Source of the DNA: Medicago truncatula
Lineage: Eukaryota > Streptophyta > Magnoliopsida > Fabales > Fabaceae
DNA: 64,000 bases
Reading direction: 5' to 3'
Assembly: GCF_003473485.1 (NCBI RefSeq)
Contig: NC_053045.1
Span: forward strand, 41,334,494-41,398,493
Part shown: positions 63,038-64,000 of the stretch, in pieces
Numbering within the stretch: the stretch's first letter is position 1
Layout: each line of letters starts with the position of its first letter
The notes under the pieces: generated by a model
What the model saw: the letters and a program-made list of their open reading frames with translations, nothing else
What the model was told of the DNA's origin: nothing
The model's database searches: none
Program-made: the position numbers and the translations under genes

Positions 63038-64000
63038 ACATGTGCATATAGTTAACAATAGGGACAAAAGCGATTCATAAAATATTAAGGACTAAATTTC
63101 CAAGAGTTTTTTTATAGACTAAAAAGGAAATTAATAAATTGTGCAAGGACAAAACATTTTTTTATTATGAAGATTTCGGATTTGAACCAGAAATTCACAT
63201 AAAATGTTCAGCCTAACAATACATTAACAATTAAATTAGGTCTTGAAGACAAAAGGTGACAATTCCAGTGATTATGCTAACTAATTGAAGAATTTCAATG
63301 CAACATGACATGAGGTATTGCCCATCATGTTGTTTGGGAAACACAGACACAATTCCTGTATCATAATTATTTCCTTTATTTCCCCACTTTGCAAAATGAA
63401 AACAAAAACTTACCCCTTTAAAATAAAGTATGCATTTGATGGTTTTCAAAGTCAAAAGTATTTGCATTATCCTCTCCACTTTTGTTAAAGCTTATTAGTG
63501 GAAGGTGATGTGGGGGCATTTTCCAAATAAATCAAAGAATTCTCCAAATATTTAAATATATATGACTAATCAAAAAACCAATCTTATAAAGTGTTTTATT
63601 GTAACTAATTTATAGATGCACAACTAAGAAACATGAAATGGTTGGTTCCATTGTCAACTCAAATAAAGTCTAATTGGAGATGGTTCCTTTTTTACTTATT
63701 TTAATTATTTTTTCTTATTGTTCAAGCTATGTGAAAGTGACCCTGCTGCTTGCAAGTAGTCATGGACCTCATCCATAAATTAAAGAAAAAGAAAAAGCAT
63801 TCATGTATATCATCAATAGATCTTTCATGATTAAAGATTTTATCTTGATAGCTGTGTTTCGATTATATTATTCTCATCAGCTACAGCCCTCAAATTTTAA
63901 AGCATGTCAAAGTAATCTTAGAGAGTAAAAGTAAGTATTTTGATATTTAATTGTAGAAGTGGAATACATTGAACATTCTAAAAAAAAAAGAGTTAAATAT
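63038..64000. other. Terminal intergenic sequence
   Basis: No supported gene. A weak B-box-like GGTTCAAATCC on the minus strand near 63185 may mark another decayed SINE. Confidence 0.45.

Overview
This window is nuclear DNA from a flowering plant: low gene density, AT-rich spacers, GT-AG introns, and many MITEs, SINEs and solo LTRs. A papilionoid legume of the Medicago/clover type is the best guess. That rests on repeat style and on the close match of one UDP-glycosyltransferase to the adzuki-bean abscisate glucosyltransferase as I remember it; it is an inference, not proof.

Layout. Positions 1-6430 are a repeat nest: a copia-like LTR, a Stowaway MITE split by a 1.3-kb inverted-repeat element, a solo LTR inserted at the MITE end, and smaller MITEs. 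Positions 6485-27346 hold a UGT73B-type array: a frameshifted copy (+), an intact-length copy with substituted catalytic residues (-), an apparently normal copy (-) and an abscisate glucosyltransferase-like copy (-). Between the first two UGTs sit a LINE remnant and an intronless DEAH-box helicase copy that has lost its Walker A loop. Then come an eight-exon chloroplast CBS-domain gene (28514-31347, -), a 10-kb repeat-rich spacer, a nine-exon poly(A)-binding protein gene (42017-47065, +) and a ten-exon SUD1/DOA10-type E3 ligase gene (50904-56860, -). The last 7 kb contain no gene I can support.

The order SUD1, PABP, CBSX, UGT73B array matches the Arabidopsis block At4g34100-At4g34138 as I recall it (SUD1/CER9, PAB2, CBSX2, UGT73B3, B2, B1). 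The window is therefore an ancestral gene block whose UGT end has been locally duplicated, decayed and invaded by other sequence. The genes do not form one pathway: UGT73B enzymes glucosylate small molecules such as phenolics or abscisate, CBSX proteins regulate thioredoxins, PABP acts in mRNA translation and stability, and SUD1 is an ER ubiquitin ligase.

I see no previously undescribed multi-gene system. The most interesting signals are the catalytically altered UGT, the P-loop deletion in the helicase copy, the oligo(A)-rich leader of the PABP gene, the conserved block itself, and a set of Mutator-like inverted-repeat elements carrying GTTAAC-centred palindromes. Exon coordinates were built by hand from splice sites and reading-frame continuity.
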